DNA of 64,000 nucleotides from Rhizoclosmatium globosum (GCA_002104985.1 MCGO01000023.1:496001-560000); one strand, 5' to 3'; counted from the stretch's first letter, positions 24,203 to 37,068 are shown. Notes: generated by a model from the sequence alone, not told the origin. Made by a program: numbers and translations.

Positions 24203-27200
24203 CTACTCATCAATTAATGTATCAGTGCTCTCTTGACTCGATTCGTTGAGTAACAGAGGTTTGGCTGTCTCCATCAGTTCCTCAACACCTTCAAACTCTA
24301 CTTCCATACTGTACATCACTCTGTTGACTACTTCGGCTACAAGCTCTTCCACGAGCGCGAAATCAATTGGTATCTCATTAGTCGTCGTCTGAACATCGCG
24401 TTCCTCTGAACCCTTCTCTGTATCCATCTCAAATTCAGTGTCAGAATGTGATGTTCGGTTTAGGTGGGGAAAGTTTTCGCTGGTAAATTCTCTTGAAGGT
24501 TGCGCATCCAAAGTTTCTGCATCCACGACAGGTTTCGAGTCTGTCCTCATTTCATATACATCCTCTGCGGTGGCTGATGGGTCAGTGGCAGCTCCATTAT
24601 TTTCATTGGTGATTTCTCTGACTACGTTATTATTATCAATGACGACAGTCTCATTATTCTCGTCAAGATCCGACGTGTTCTTTACAGCACCGTCGAAATC
24701 AACTTCAGCTTCCTCCAGGATATTATTCGTAGTGGTCGCAGCAATATTCATCGGGTTCACAGTACTGTCGAAATCAACTTCAGCTTCCAGGATGTCATTC
24801 GTAACGTGCGAAGGGATTTCCGTTGGACCATTCTCTTCCAAGACTTCACCCGTTTCGAAGTTGGTATTGAGGTCACTCGAGTCTGTATCCAACTTCTGTT
24901 GAGTATCGATATGAGTTTCCATTTGCAGACCTGCGAGAGGCATATCAGCGTCAGGAATATCTTGGTCACAGGAGTTGGTATTCAGGGCTTCGCACTTGGC
25001 CTTCCTGTCGATCAATACACGCTTTGGGTCCGTATCTAATGCATCCTCAGCTTTAGGATTGATATCAAGTTGCTGTTCAGTATCGACAAGATTCACGGCA
25101 GCTTGAAGTTCATCTTGCACAATCACATCAACACCGTCGTCACGCAACCCACCCTCATCCAAAACCTCACACTCACCCCCAACATCAACAGCAACCCCAC
25201 AAAGACTCTCCGCAACATACCCACGATACACCTCAACAACAACCTCCCTCTCAACACCAACCTCGCCAACCTCAGTCCCCAACAAAACCTCAGCACAACT
25301 CCACTCCGCCGCCACACTCCCCTCAAACAAAACCTTCATCTCCGCCCCAAGAACCCTCACCCCTTCCCACTCACCACAACCCCCTCACCCCCTCTCTCTC
25401 CACCCCCAAGACACCCCATCGACCGCACACGCACAGGCGTCCCCCCAACAGGCGTCCCAAAACTCTCCCTCGACCCCCAAGAACTCCCACTCCCACTCCT
25501 CACCCCACCACCCCCTGCCTCCTCCCCCCATCCACATCCACATCCACAACCTCACACTTCCCATCCACAAGCACAGGATACATCTCAATCAGCAGCGTGA
25601 TCACGCTTAGGCAGAGGTACCGCGTCTCGTAGGGACTGTGTTTCCCGGCGTCGTGTGGGAAGAGGGAGGCGGCGAGGAAGCCGGATATGGAGGGGGTTGG
25701 GGATGTTGTTCCTGCTTTCGCGGTTGATATTCTGTTGTGTGTGTGTAGGTGTATGGGGAGGAGGTTAGGTTATTTAGAGGTGGGATTAAGGGAGGGGAGG
25801 GGTTTTTACTTGTGGAGGTGGGAGAAGAGGGTGCGGAAGTATTCGTTTGTGATGAGGTTGGTTTGGACGCATATTCTTTTGAGGGTTGCGTGTTCTTTGA
25901 TGTATGGGGTTTCTAGAGGGAGTAACAATGAGATTACAATGTAGAGTGTACGGATATCAACTTACTTAACAGCAGTTGTTGAATTGGACGAGTTAGAATA
26001 AACGTTTCACAGAACGTGAAAGGTCCAATGGCCGAATTCAGCAAATGTCTCAACGCAAGAATAAATCCAGAAGCTAGTTTCGACCGTGTAGCTGTGGCGA
26101 TGCATTCAGCCCTCGAATACACAATCGACTCAGGCAACGTCGCCGCCGCCACAGCCGCATTATTATACGCCATCTTCTCCTCTACTCCAAAAACATAATC
26201 AGTACCCCAAGCCACCTTAAAAAAACCCACAAACCTCTCCCCTCAATCTCTTCACACAACCCCCTCAAAACCTCCAAATCACTCAACCGATCCCAACACC
26301 GCTTCTTCACAGGACTCGTGCCACCAACCGTCTTCCGAAACCACGTCGGCCGCCTCCCCTGCGTCCCAACCGCCCGAATCCCCCTCCACCACCACCTCCA
26401 AACTTGGAATCAACAGAAACATTCGACATGGTCCGAACCCTCCCGAACCCAAACCCGATTTTCTTCTCAGGACTACTATCCCCTCTCTCTGACGCGTAGA
26501 ACGACCCGGCGTCTGAATCGGTGATGGAGGCTCGGTCGGTGTCAGTGTTGCTGAAGAGGCTTGCGGTGGATTGACGGCGCGACCTTGTCTTCAGGATCTG
26601 TTTGCACGCGAACGACGCTTTTCGGAGGAGTGAGACGCGTGGGAATGTGTGGAGTGTGGTTGTTAGGTGGAGTTTTCGGAGGTGTGTGTGGAGAGGGGAT
26701 TGCGGGGATGTGAAGTGGAGGGGTGTTGTTGAGGTGTGGAAGAGTGTGGATGAGAGGGTTTCTTGGCCGTGGAGGGAGTGGAGTTGGTGTGGTTTTATGC
26801 TGTGAGATTGGGTTGTGCGGAAGAGGAAGTCGGTTTGGATTTTGGGGGATGAGAAGGCTCCAAAGTAAGCTATCATTGTGGCGTATTTAGAATGGAACCA
26901 AGATTTTGGGTGAGTTGGCTTACTGTATTTCTTGATGACTTGTGAGGCGATGTTTTCCATAATACTGGAATCAATTCCAAACACAAACCCAACGTCCGCG
27001 TATACAGTGTTCTTGAATCCAGCTTTCTCGAGCGAATCAACAGACTTGAGCATTCTATAGTACACAGAAATTTCATCGCGTTTCATAACGTATATAGGTA
27101 TCCTTTTATGACTCGCCCCAATGTAACAGTGTCCCCAAGTGTGCGATATCCACACATGTCTGATTTCACGAAACATATTGTCGCAGTACACTTCCGACTC

Positions 27201-29584
27201 GCAAATGAAACGAAGAATTGTTTCGTTCTTTTCGGCGTTTGGATTCAAAGTATACTTGATCACAAAGATGATTTCTACAAACCAGGATTTAAATCCACCG
27301 TAAAAAAAAACAAGCGCGTACAATACCTCGTCCATCCCTCTCCACAGCAACCAAATCATCCATCACCACATACCGTTGAACCCTATACGCAACCTTCCCC
27401 CCACTCCGTTCCTGCCACTTCCCCAAAAACAAAACCATATCACTCAAAAGCATAATCCCACATCCAACACCTCCACTTACGACTTCCCAATTCAACGGAC
27501 TCGCTTCAACAACGTAATCCGAAAGATAACTTCGATGCGCAGAGACAATTTCGCTGTTGTCGAGAGCTTTACCCAGTTTGATCATGAAGGTTTTAGCTTC
27601 GAGTTCTTCCATTGTGCATTCGATGCGTCGACTCAAAATGTGGATGCGAGTCGCGGTTGTGAGGAAGAGGGGTGACAGTGGGTGTGTTGTTGGAGTGCAT
27701 TGGAGGATACTTGTTACTCCGCTCCGGAGGTAGTGAAGGCGGGAAAAGGGAAGAGCGACTAAGGTATTGATATCGTGGTATGTTCCATTGTTTTTCTTCT
27801 GGATAAGCTCGTATGCGATCTATACAAAAGAATCAGCGTGAGTAACATTGTGAAGAGAAACATACTTCGAATTGCATCTTGACATCGTCTTTGTCTTTGA
27901 ACTTGTCGAGCATTTCTTGGAAAGGAGTCACATCTTTTACCGCTTTGAGAATGAGAGGTTCAAACTGGTCAACCTGTCATTGCGTCGTGAGTAAGGTTGA
28001 TGGAACGAATACACCGTCATACATATTCCAATAGCAATCTGATATAAACTTGCATATTTGGCTTCGGTTGATCAAAGTACTTGGATTTCAACACACTCGA
28101 AAATGCGGCCGAAATCTTTTTGAACTCGGACACGTCGGGAAAGCAATTGATGAGGTGGTATTTGTCCATCGAGAAGGCTTTATCTTCTTTGATTCGAGTT
28201 TCGAAGCATGCGTACATATCCTTATCATCATATCAGCATTATATTCGACGTAGAGAGACCAACTTGCCATCATCATTTCCAGATTCTTTTGATATTTGAC
28301 TTCAATGTCGTATATTTCCATAAATAATCCGTTTCGTTTTTCTGGTTCGTCAATCTACAGAACAATGAATAAATAAATCGAAAATTTGAACTCAAAATAG
28401 ACTCACGGGGCTTCGACCAGGGTCTTTGAATTCATCCACGCCAGGCCTCTTCAGATCCTGATCTAATCCCCGATTAAAAATCCGTCACTGAATAAAACGA
28501 TGCTCCATACCTTTTCCAAACAAATCTATAAGCGCAGGTCCCTTTCTATCAAACGCAAATACAGAAACCGTAGGTACACCAAACACAGCCTCAACGTCAT
28601 AAAAACACGGTACCCCCTCCGTCAAATCATACACATCCACAACAACATGCTGCACAGGATGATACTTGAAACAGTTCCCGAACGATTTAAGAAGCGGGAC
28701 GAGTTGATCGGCAGTCAATTCATCAGAATACCTCGCCGATGCGAAAAAGGCGTCAGATGCAGCCTGCAACTCTTTTTGGTCAGATTCGGAGGCTCCTTTG
28801 TGAGACATGCTGTGAACGGAATGGTATCGCGTGTGATCTGAGTCATGGGCTGTTTCCGAGAGAGTTGTAGTTGAGGAACGTGATTGGGAAGTCCAGAGAT
28901 ATCCATATCGGCTCATAAATTTTGCGAGAACAAAAGCAGCGCATTTGTAAAAGTCGTGAGATTCTGATAAAGCTGGGTCAAGTGGATATCGAAACACTCC
29001 CTAATTTAGGCGTAAGTGAAGACTGATGAGATTGAAGTGACACGCACCAGTTTTGACCGAACGCATCCATTTCTCTTTTCTTTGTCGATAGAAACTATAA
29101 TAACACCAACTGGCTCCAAGCTTCCAAACGCGTAGAAATGAGTTGGATCTGTATTGTCAAACAAGATGTCAAAACACTGAAACTAACAGAAGCCCTCAAA
29201 ACCCAAACAGGCAATATACTTACCAAATTCGAATGCTCCAGATTTAAGTTCTTTCATGTATTCTTGAGCAGACTGATCCGGACAGTTCCCACCAAGTTCA
29301 GTCTCAACGTTGAATCCCGCCACTGAAAGATTCGATAGCTCAGCACCATCATGCACATACTCTGCTTCAGTAAAAACAGGCTCCAAATTGTTTAGTTTGC
29401 ATGCCAAAGCAATTGAAGGATTCGCTTTAATGTCGAGAGAAGAAGACGAGTTTGACTTTGTGACTGACGATGGCGAGGAAGCGATTCGGTCACTCAGTGT
29501 TTTGGATGATATCGAACGCATCAGAAAGTGCCCGATTTCTCCAATGAAGGACGAGTTTGTGGTTGGACTGAGCGGGGTACTCAT
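24203..29584 (-). CDS. RhoGEF (DH-PH) protein with long flanking regions
   Basis: Predicted activator of a Rho-family GTPase. The ATG at 29584 begins a Ser-rich region, and the next about 350 residues (to 28.45 kb) are ordered but not recognised by me. The DH domain starts near 28.36 kb (IYDIEVKYQKNLEMMMASW), continues as YFDQPKPNMQVYIRLLLEY and ends near ALPFSRLHYLRSGVTSIL (27.73 kb). A PH-like domain follows with LLSDMVLFLGKW and YRVQRYVVMDDLVAV (27.4 kb). The second half (27.2-25.6 kb) is helical with Gly/Arg/Ser-rich linkers, and the last exon (25360-24203) is acidic, containing two copies of an EAEVDFD motif. One frame slip is evident near 28.21 kb. That the acidic exon belongs to this gene rather than a separate one is inferred from unbroken frame and lack of a start. 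Confidence 0.62.
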
Positions 29585-29661
29585 TTTTTTAATGGAATTT
29601 GTGGAGAAACTCAAACAAGAAAAAGAAGGTCACGTTTCTAAAGTTAATTTATCTCAACCTC

Positions 29662-32447
29662 TCACAATCCCTCCAACGTACTCTCATACTTGACGCGTAC
29701 AAGTATTTTCCCCACATCGTCGTCCTTCTTTGTATCCCCACCAGCAGCAACAGCAACAGCACCGCGATTGCTCAGCCGATCCCCATTTATCAATGGCATA
29801 CAAACCTCCCACGCTCGATCCCTCCGCTTCTCACCACAATAATCTTCCACATCCACTACAATAAACCCAAGAAGCGCGTCACCGACTCCAAGACTACTTC
29901 GACTCCACACTTCAACCAGAAGGGACGCCTCCCTTGGTCTCCGTACCGCCCACATGAACGATGAATTGAAGATTGGATTCTGGGAAGACTTTACAGTAGA
30001 GGTCGTGACGAGAGAATGTTGATGTCGATGTGGAAGTGTGAATGAAGCTGTAGAGTTTGTCGGCACAGCTTGTTTCGAAGTCGATGGTGGTGGTGGAATA
30101 CTCTCGGCAGCAGGTGCAACAGGTGGAGGAGGAGCAGGTGCAGCTTGAAACAAACTCGTCAACCATTCCACAGAAGTCTGCGGCGCAGTTTTCTGTCCTC
30201 CAACCTCCTTCACAGGCGGCGCCTCAGCCACAACAGGTTTCACAACCTCACTTTTCGGGCTAGGCACTCCCCTCCCTTCCCCCATATCCATAAACTTGAG
30301 CACACAATACGGATTCACATTCCCTTCAACACCCATAAACCCAGCCCCCTTCTTCAACCCATCACAACCAACAACTTCAACCCGAAACACACCAATAGGA
30401 TGCACCCAACCAGCTTTATCACCTGGAACCCCAGCCGCTTTAAGAACCTTCTGGAACCCGATAGCTCCACGCGGAGGAGTTGGGAAGTCCTTCACGAGCG
30501 GGAACACGTTCACAGACCCACTTGGACTGTCTGTAGCAACACGAACGAGAAACCGTCCTTCACAGCCAGGATCCAACGTTGTCGGGAACAGAACGTATCG
30601 TCCAGGTGACAACCGGATGCGGGTGAAGATTTCACGCGTATCAATGTAGGGTACTAAAGCCGCGACGTCGTATGTGAGTTTATGGACACGGTATTTGCGG
30701 TTTTCTTCGACGTGGAGGAGTGTGAATCCGATGCTGTTGAGAGGCTGTTTGTACGACGGAGTTGGGAGGGAATAGAGTGTATCGGCTGAAGAACGTAGTG
30801 GATGTTTTGCGACGAGTGCTGTGGTGGATGGGAGAGGGGTGTCACTTTGGATTATGCTGATGAGAAGTGGACTTGGCGTTTGGATGTCGATTATGAACTG
30901 TGGATTTTGAGGGAATGTGTCAGGGTTCTTGATGGAACCGCCTGCTGTTTTCGATGCTATCGACCAGGAAGAGTAAAACTGCCATGCGTTGGAATGTCCG
31001 TACTTGATTTGCCGACAGATAATGATTGATGTAAAGTACTTGATAAAGTCCTATGTGAATGAATGTGAATTCGTGGTAATCAACAAAACGAATCGTACCT
31101 CAAAACTCATGAAGAAACTTCCATCCTTCCCCTCCTCCAACTCCAACCTTCTCATTTCTTGTCTAGTAACAAGCTGCCATTCTTCGCTCCACGCTGTACC
31201 CCATTTTCCTTTGAACCCACCAGACCCTCCACTTCCCCATGGATTCCTCAATTTGACTAAATCGACTGGTCGTCTTCGCATATTCGACATGCGGATTTTA
31301 ACTTTAATGACGTTTGTAACAGCATATGAATGACCGTACAAGAGCCCTTGCTCATTCGTTTGAGAAACTGACGAAGGTGAAGAGTCTGAAGAAGCTGGTG
31401 TTGGTTGTTTCATTGAGCAACTGACAAGCGATCCAGCCTTAATCTCTTTCAACAGAAAACTGAATAGCTTATCATACTGCGTTGAAGGCTTTGGAGTCGC
31501 TGCAGTGGCTGTGGAAGGCCCAGATGTACTTTGGAATTCAGCCATGGCTTCAGCAGAGCGAAGATTAATTTGTTCCGGCACGTTTCCTGAAAGATCGACA
31601 AACGCGCTTGTTGGAGAAGTTGTGGCAAGGGCGGCGTAATTTGAATGAAAAAGCTTTGCATAGGCCTTTTCGAGGAGAGAAACTCCGAATTCAGATGGAT
31701 CTAGTGGGATAATAATCAGTAAATCACTTTTTCGGCTCCTTCATACTGTTACCTTTGGATCGTGCGTAAATAAGCTCACCAGATGGAGTACACGGAAGGT
31801 AATCATCCACAACGACTTCGACCCACTTTCCAAAAACAAAGAACCTGAATCGAAAGATTCCGGGATGTAAATCAGGACTGCGGTGGTACCCTCTGTAATA
31901 ATTCCCACGTTTTCTTGCATCCTATGAATCCAACATAAGAATTTTGAGAGTATGGGGGGTCAATAAGAACTAAACTGTGTCATTGATCCAGTCTTGCTCT
32001 GTTATTTCAGGAACGACTTTGTCAAGGAGGGTGGGATGAATTGTCATGGCTGCGATGGCGTTGACCAGCCAATGGTGCCCCAACAGACCCTATCACTCAA
32101 ATTCAATATCATTGACAATAGCCTTAGATTTTTCTTACAGGAGTAATATTTGCCGACACCGAGTTTCTGATAAAAAGCGTTGGCTGTGGCGCCAATTCAC
32201 AAGCTCGAATCCAGACAACTTCTTCATTATCTGGAGGCTTCACACCAGGTCCATAGAGCGAAACATCTGAAGGCGGGAATATCTGATGAAGGAGGAAAAG
32301 CGATGAGTTGTTTGTGGCCAAGCTTTGGACAAGTTACATCGTCAACGAAGCGTCGTCGATTCTTTGCGTGAATTGAGAATAGTTTGGAGTAGTCTGAGAA
32401 GGAGCTTAATAACTATTGGTAACTGTGGGTTCTTGTACCTTGGCCAT
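29662..32447 (-). CDS. Calpain-like protein (C2 family) with Cys-to-His change, domain III and C2
   Basis: Architecture is protease core, calpain domain III and a C-terminal C2 domain, as in calpain-5/6-type proteins. The substrate region reads RRRFVDD|IFPPSDVSLYGPG across an intron of about 64 bases ending at 32280. At the catalytic site the usual GDCW reads GHHW (32069-32080), so the nucleophile is replaced by His. The other triad residues survive: LYGHSYAVTNV (about 31.34 kb) and KLRNPWG (about 31.23 kb). Domain III ends with GRYVLFPTTLDPGCEGRF. The C2 domain spans about 30.4-29.66 kb with a Pro/Ala-rich insertion. A frame slip near 32404 separates the probable ATG at 32447 from the rest. 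It is probably a non-proteolytic scaffold. The stop is 77 bases upstream of the RhoGEF start. Confidence 0.8.
32072..32077 (-). other. Substituted calpain active site (GHHW)
   Basis: The two His codons (CAC 32077-32075, CAT 32074-32072) occupy the positions of Asp-Cys in the canonical GxxGDCW motif. The flanking frame is confirmed on both sides: a GTAAGA..ATAG intron upstream joins ANITP to GLLG in phase, and LVNAIAAMT follows, matching the helix after the catalytic Cys. A single base error could not turn TGC or TGT into CAT. Confidence 0.75.
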
Positions 32448-32743
32448 GGAGGTGCTCAAGCATTTCTTTGGTGGAGTTTCAATTTGATTTGCTTATTTCT
32501 CAGTATTGTGGCTCAGCCCGTGATTTATTAACACTGACACGTTATTTATGGTTATTCTACATCAAGTATATTCCATGTATTGTCCATAGGACCATATAGT
32601 ACCATACTTGAAGGAAACTGAAACTGTTTCTGATGTTGGAAAGATAACATGAATAAATTTGATAATAAAGGAAAAGAAGAGAAATAAATAGATTTAATAA
32701 GGGAATACATAGAATTGGAAGGGGTGGAAAAGAAACCAAACAA

Positions 32744-33714
32744 ATGGCCGCAACATCGCACTCCCTCCTTCACAATCCAACAGCCACTTTCTCAAGAGCA
32801 GTTGTCACCGTCTTTGTTTCATCGGAAGGTGTTACTAGTGAGCGCAGATTTGACAGGGGAACATCCATTGCTGCTCTAAAGGTGGGTCCCTGATACAACA
32901 CCCTCCTACTCCTCATAGCATAAGCTGCTCTAGTACCCTCCTCGAACCCACCCTACTCCCTATCTCCATCTACCACCAGCTACACCAGGCTACTTTAAAG
33001 CCACTTTCTAAACAATTGAACAGGAACGCCTCGAACCAATCACCGGAATTCCAACATCCTCAATGCGCCTCACTCTCTTTTCCGCATCCGATTCGCCACT
33101 TTGCCAAATCGACGACGACGAAAAGCTGCTCGGATTTTATCCAATCGACAACTTTTGCAGAATCCACGCAACTGACTCAAATCCACACAGACAAAAGGGC
33201 GCGTTTACCGACGTGTCCCAGGTGAAAAAGTTTGAAATTACTGATGAGGAATACGAAAAGAGGAACGGTGCGTGCGGGATTTCTCTTTTGGTTATTGAAA
33301 TGGCTTATTGTTGTTATGTGCTCAGACTCTGTCCGTGCTTTTAAGCAGCGCATGAAGCTGGGAAGATTCGCGGATGCAGCCTCAACAACGTCATCCACAC
33401 CTGCACAAGACGAATTCAAGGAGGAAGCGTCAAAAATAAATGTAGGGGACCGGTGTCAAGTCATTTCAGAAGAGGCGGGCGGTCTAGCAAAGAGGGGTAC
33501 CGTGAAATTCGTGGGACTGACTCAATTCAAGCCTGGATATTGGGTGGGGATTGAGTATGATGAACCAGTTGGGAAACACGATGGGTCCGTTGGTGGGGAA
33601 CGGTATTTTGATGCAAAAAACAAGTACGCTGCTTTTGCTCGGCCCAACCGCGTGCAAGTGGGGGACTATCCTGAAGAGGACTTGTTTTCGGATTTGGAGG
33701 ATGATGAAATGTAG
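32744..33714 (+). CDS. Tubulin-folding cofactor B (Ubl and CAP-Gly)
   Basis: Cytosolic chaperone that captures alpha-tubulin and, with cofactor E, helps form or dismantle tubulin dimers; S. cerevisiae Alf1 is the counterpart. Exon 1 (ATG at 32744) begins the ubiquitin-like fold. A 142-base intron (32882-33023) and a second of about 60 bases ending near 33325 join in phase. The linker contains ITDEEYEKRNDSVRAFK. The CAP-Gly domain reads NVGDRCQV, GTVKFVG, GYWVGIEYDEPVGKHDGSV, RYF and FARPNRVQVGDYP. The protein ends EDDEM, the acidic-Met tail expected for this family. Complete and undamaged, about 245 residues. It is divergent from the calpain gene, with 296 bases between starts. Confidence 0.92.
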
Positions 33715-34035
33715 TCACGATATTTAATATACTATTTGAAGTGTCGAATAAAGAATTTGGGAACTGCGTCAATGAATGAACTCACAGCCAGTACTGCAGT
33801 AAAAAAATGGTATGTCAACTTCATGTTTCCTGTGTGCTGTTGTCACCTGGAGTGAAGATAGATTGCAAATGCGCGTCCAGAACTTCAAGGCCGAACAACA
33901 ACCACAATGATTCCAACACCTGAACGGCCCTGCTATCACTGTTCAGATTAACAATCTATCAAATGATAGCTATTTATTGTTCCTAATTCTAAGTAATTGG
34001 CTTCTTGAATTGACTAACAAATAGCATCATTGGAA
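33715..34035. other. Intergenic, nothing recognised
   Basis: Sequence between the cofactor B stop and tRNA-Leu. Only short, uninformative open frames are present and I see no repeat or RNA signature. Confidence 0.5.
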
Positions 34036-34118
34036 GGGCAGTTGACCGAGCGGTCCAAGGTGTCACGTTAAGGCCGTGATCTATTTCGTAGGCGTGGGTT
34101 CGAATCCCACACTGCTCA
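34036..34118 (+). tRNA. tRNA-Leu (anticodon AAG)
   Basis: Class II cloverleaf. The acceptor stem GGGCAGT pairs with ACTGCTC through one G-U. Anticodon stem TCACG/CGTGA encloses loop TTAAGGC, giving anticodon AAG. A short variable arm and the T-arm GTGGGTTCGAATCCCAC follow. No intron and no encoded CCA, as expected for a nuclear gene. Confidence 0.95.
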
Positions 34119-34476
34119 CACGTTTTAGAGGCGGTGGTGAAGAAGCGGTGTGGTGAGTTGGTGATGGTGGACATGATGGGATGGTGCGGTCCGGCTAAAT
34201 ATCAAAGCAATGCACTAAATATCTTCAGATTTCAAAATGCTCTGAATTAGTGTCTCAATGTAGAGAATGACGGCTAAGGTGGTTTGTCGATAGAATGTAA
34301 CAACAAAAGCTGAGCCTTTTCACTCAACCAACATCCAAAACTTACGCGTAGCCATACACCACAATAGCCCAAAAATCACATTTAAAATATGTATGAACTA
34401 CTTTCCAGATTCAGTTCCGCGCCGTTTGTGGGAAAACCATGAGTTTCTAATTTCTAACAACACGATGCAGGCACGT
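34119..34476. other. Intergenic between tRNA-Leu and tRNA-Glu
   Basis: No gene recognised in these 358 bases; AT-rich with no long open frame. Confidence 0.5.
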
Positions 34477-34548
34477 TCCTAGATCGTCTAGTGGCTAAGA
34501 TTCGGCCCTCTCACGGCCGCGACCGGGGTTCAATTCCCCGTCTGGGAG
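34477..34548 (+). tRNA. tRNA-Glu (anticodon CTC)
   Basis: The acceptor TCCTAGA pairs with TCTGGGA. Anticodon stem CGGCC/GGCCG encloses loop CTCTCAC with anticodon CTC. The T-arm is CCGGGGTTCAATTCCCCG. Seventy-two bases, no intron. Confidence 0.95.
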
Positions 34549-34756
34549 CACTCTTGTTATTTAGCTTTTGTTGTGGGGTAGTGCGTTGTGGTATTTGACA
34601 CAATTGTGTGGAATTGACACTTGTCTCGATTTTGCTCCACTTGACAGTCATTTCAGACTGCACATTATATTATACACCCTAATTATTCTTCGTGTTATCT
34701 GCTATTCTCAAAGAATACTTGATATTAAAAACTCTGTTAACTTCAGGAATAACTAC

Positions 34757-36915
34757 TCAAGAAAAACCAATGTACGATTCAGGAACAAGTCCCTCTTTCC
34801 ATACACCGTTGGAACATACTCGAACTTTCGACCACCCATCATCTTGGGCGTCGACAAGCTGAATATCGTCACCTGTATTTGCAGAAATTTCTTGACTGTT
34901 GGGTGCAGCCTGGAAATCGTACAACATCTTTCCGTTCTTCTTTTGTGGCACGGCAGGGGCTGGTGCCGAAACTGTTGCAGCTTCTCCTGTTGGACTTGTA
35001 ACATCCATTTTGTTCGCTGTTGGAGAAGTCAAACTAGCAGTCGTTACAATCGGGACAATTGTTGTAGGACCTGCACTGTAGGAAACAGGCGATGGCAACA
35101 CGTCTCCAGCCTGAATACTCTTTCCTCTCAACGATTCCGGAAGCTCAGGTTCTTTCGCTTTATCGATTCCTGCAACGTACACTTGCAAACGATGCTTTCT
35201 CAGGCCCAGATTATCGATCCGAGTAGCAAGGCTTTGTTTCTGGAACGTTAGTTCGTTGAGTTGTTTTGGGTCCGCAGACGACTTGGCCGAAACGACGGCT
35301 AGAAGGGACTCGACAGCGGAAAGTTTTGCTGTCGCGTCTGTGATTTCTTTATCGAAAGATTTGATTCTTGTGACTGCAAGTGAGCGGCCTTTTTGGGTGG
35401 CGCTGTAAGGATCGTGTCATCATCGTCCTTAAATGCAATTAAATTAGTTTTTTAAGATGATGTTATGTGAGCACAGACCACGTCAAGCAAAGATTCAGTT
35501 CCGGAACGACTATGCGCCGCCGAGGCAACACCTCCGACAACTGCTGCTGCACCGCCAAGAGCCGCAGCAACTTTTAAGCTACCAGGTTTCTTAAAATTTG
35601 CATCTCTCGCAGACTTGAAAACATTGGGTTAATTAATATCGAAAGTTTACCGATAAATAACTTACAGCTCTCTCTTCAAATCCAAAATCAGCAGGCGGAT
35701 ATTCATCATCGATTCTTAAACAAGCAATTGCAAACTGCGTATCAGAATCGGCATTTACATTCCCAAAGACGGTGCTCATTTCTTCGAGACCTTCGATATA
35801 CATTGGGATGAGTGAGGAGTAGAATTCGTAATACTTTTGAAGCGCTGTTCGCGTTGCACGGATACGAAACTTAAAAACGTATTCGAAGTAAGTAAGATGC
35901 GATGTATTGACAAGTTTCTTACGTTTTCATCATCGGTTTGAATGTCCGTTAAAACTTGAGGAAGGAATTCAAGGAAGTGAGTTTGTTTCTTCGCGTTTGT
36001 CTCGACTGTTGATACCGTTTTTAGAGCCTCAGCAATTTGCAAATATGAGTAAATACCGATTATCTTTTGATAGGCTTCCATCGCGTCTGATGCAGCGAGT
36101 GCCTTCTTGTCTGCATCCGCCTTGGCCTGAGGAAAAGAATAAGACGCGTTTAAGGTTCGTGGGTGCACTTACAGTATCCAAGTCTTTTTGAGCTGTGTTT
36201 TTATTCGCTGAAACTTTGGCAAGGTACGCTTTCGCAGTCTCCATGTTTTTTCTCGGCTTCGAACTTCTCACGTAACTGAATTTAGACAGTCGTTAATCTT
36301 GGATTTAGGTGGCGCACAAATGTACCTTTTCCATCGCATTGACCTGTGTTTGGAGCTCAGCAGTTCCTTTCCGAATCTTATCGAATTTCTGGGTTTCGTG
36401 GTCAGAGCAATTCGTCAAAACCATTGTTGACATGTACCTCTTTGAACTTCGCGTCATTTTCTTTACTCTGGTATTTTAGAGTCTTTCGCAACTCAGTGTT
36501 GATTTTATCTGAGATTCCAAAGTGAACTGTTGCAACGGAATCGGCTTCAACGAGCATCTGTTGCCACGCCTTTCCCATCGAACTAATCAAGCGATCAATT
36601 TTAAGCCATAGTTGCCGTATGGTAATTGTACCTTTCAACAACGGTTTTGACCGCAACACCTCCACGACCCATCTTCTTTGTAATCTCATCTTTACAAGGT
36701 TTTACAAGCTTTTGAAGGCTGTGCGCGTACTCAGCCTCAATCTCTGCGCGTCGCTTCATAAACTCGTTGATGGACATCATCAGCTCTGTTCCCTCCGATG
36801 TATACGTTTCGAGTTCTTTCCATTGATCCTATTCTCAGATATTAGTTGTAGGATATTTGTGGAATAGAGAACGTGCCCATAGTTGATGCCCAAATGTGGG
36901 GATTGCAGTAGTCAT
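34757..36915 (-). CDS. F-BAR and SH3 domain protein (Bzz1/CIP4-like)
   Basis: Membrane-bending actin regulator of endocytic or cell-cortex sites. The ATG at 36915 starts MTTAIPTFGHQLWDQW, the usual FCH opening, then INEFMKRRAEIEAEYAHSL and a run of charged helices (36.8-35.8 kb) with several short introns. A second coiled region (35.4-35.2 kb) has the look of an HR1-type hairpin. After a Pro/Ala/Ser linker, the SH3 domain reads KMLYDFQAAPNSQE, DDIQLVDAQDDGWSKV and KEGLVPESYIGF, ending at the stop at 34757. There is one SH3 domain, whereas Bzz1 has two, so CIP4/Toca-like is an equally good name. It shares a 153-base promoter region with the divergent coiled-coil gene. Confidence 0.82.
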
Positions 36916-37068
36916 GATGAAATTACGTATGAATATAATGCCTCAAAGACGGAGGAGAAACAATAGGGAAAGTTGGAAACAATGGGCAGAGTTCGATGAG
37001 GAAAGTGAAGGAATTGTCACACTTTCTTTCCAAACAAACGACGGCACCAACGCTTTTTCGTGCACCTA
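36916..37068. promoter_or_regulatory. Short bidirectional promoter region
   Basis: Only 153 bases separate the divergent start codons of the F-BAR gene (36915) and the TSNAXIP1-N-like gene (37069), so both promoters and 5' leaders must overlap or abut. No TATA box is evident. Confidence 0.5.

Noticed and set aside
25070..25600. 176-codon Pro/Thr-rich frame on the plus strand
   Set aside because: Antisense shadow of the acidic and Gly-rich end of the RhoGEF gene.
26307..27359. 350-codon frame as a separate gene
   Set aside because: It begins without an ATG and continues the PH domain in frame with upstream exons, so I treat it as part of the RhoGEF.
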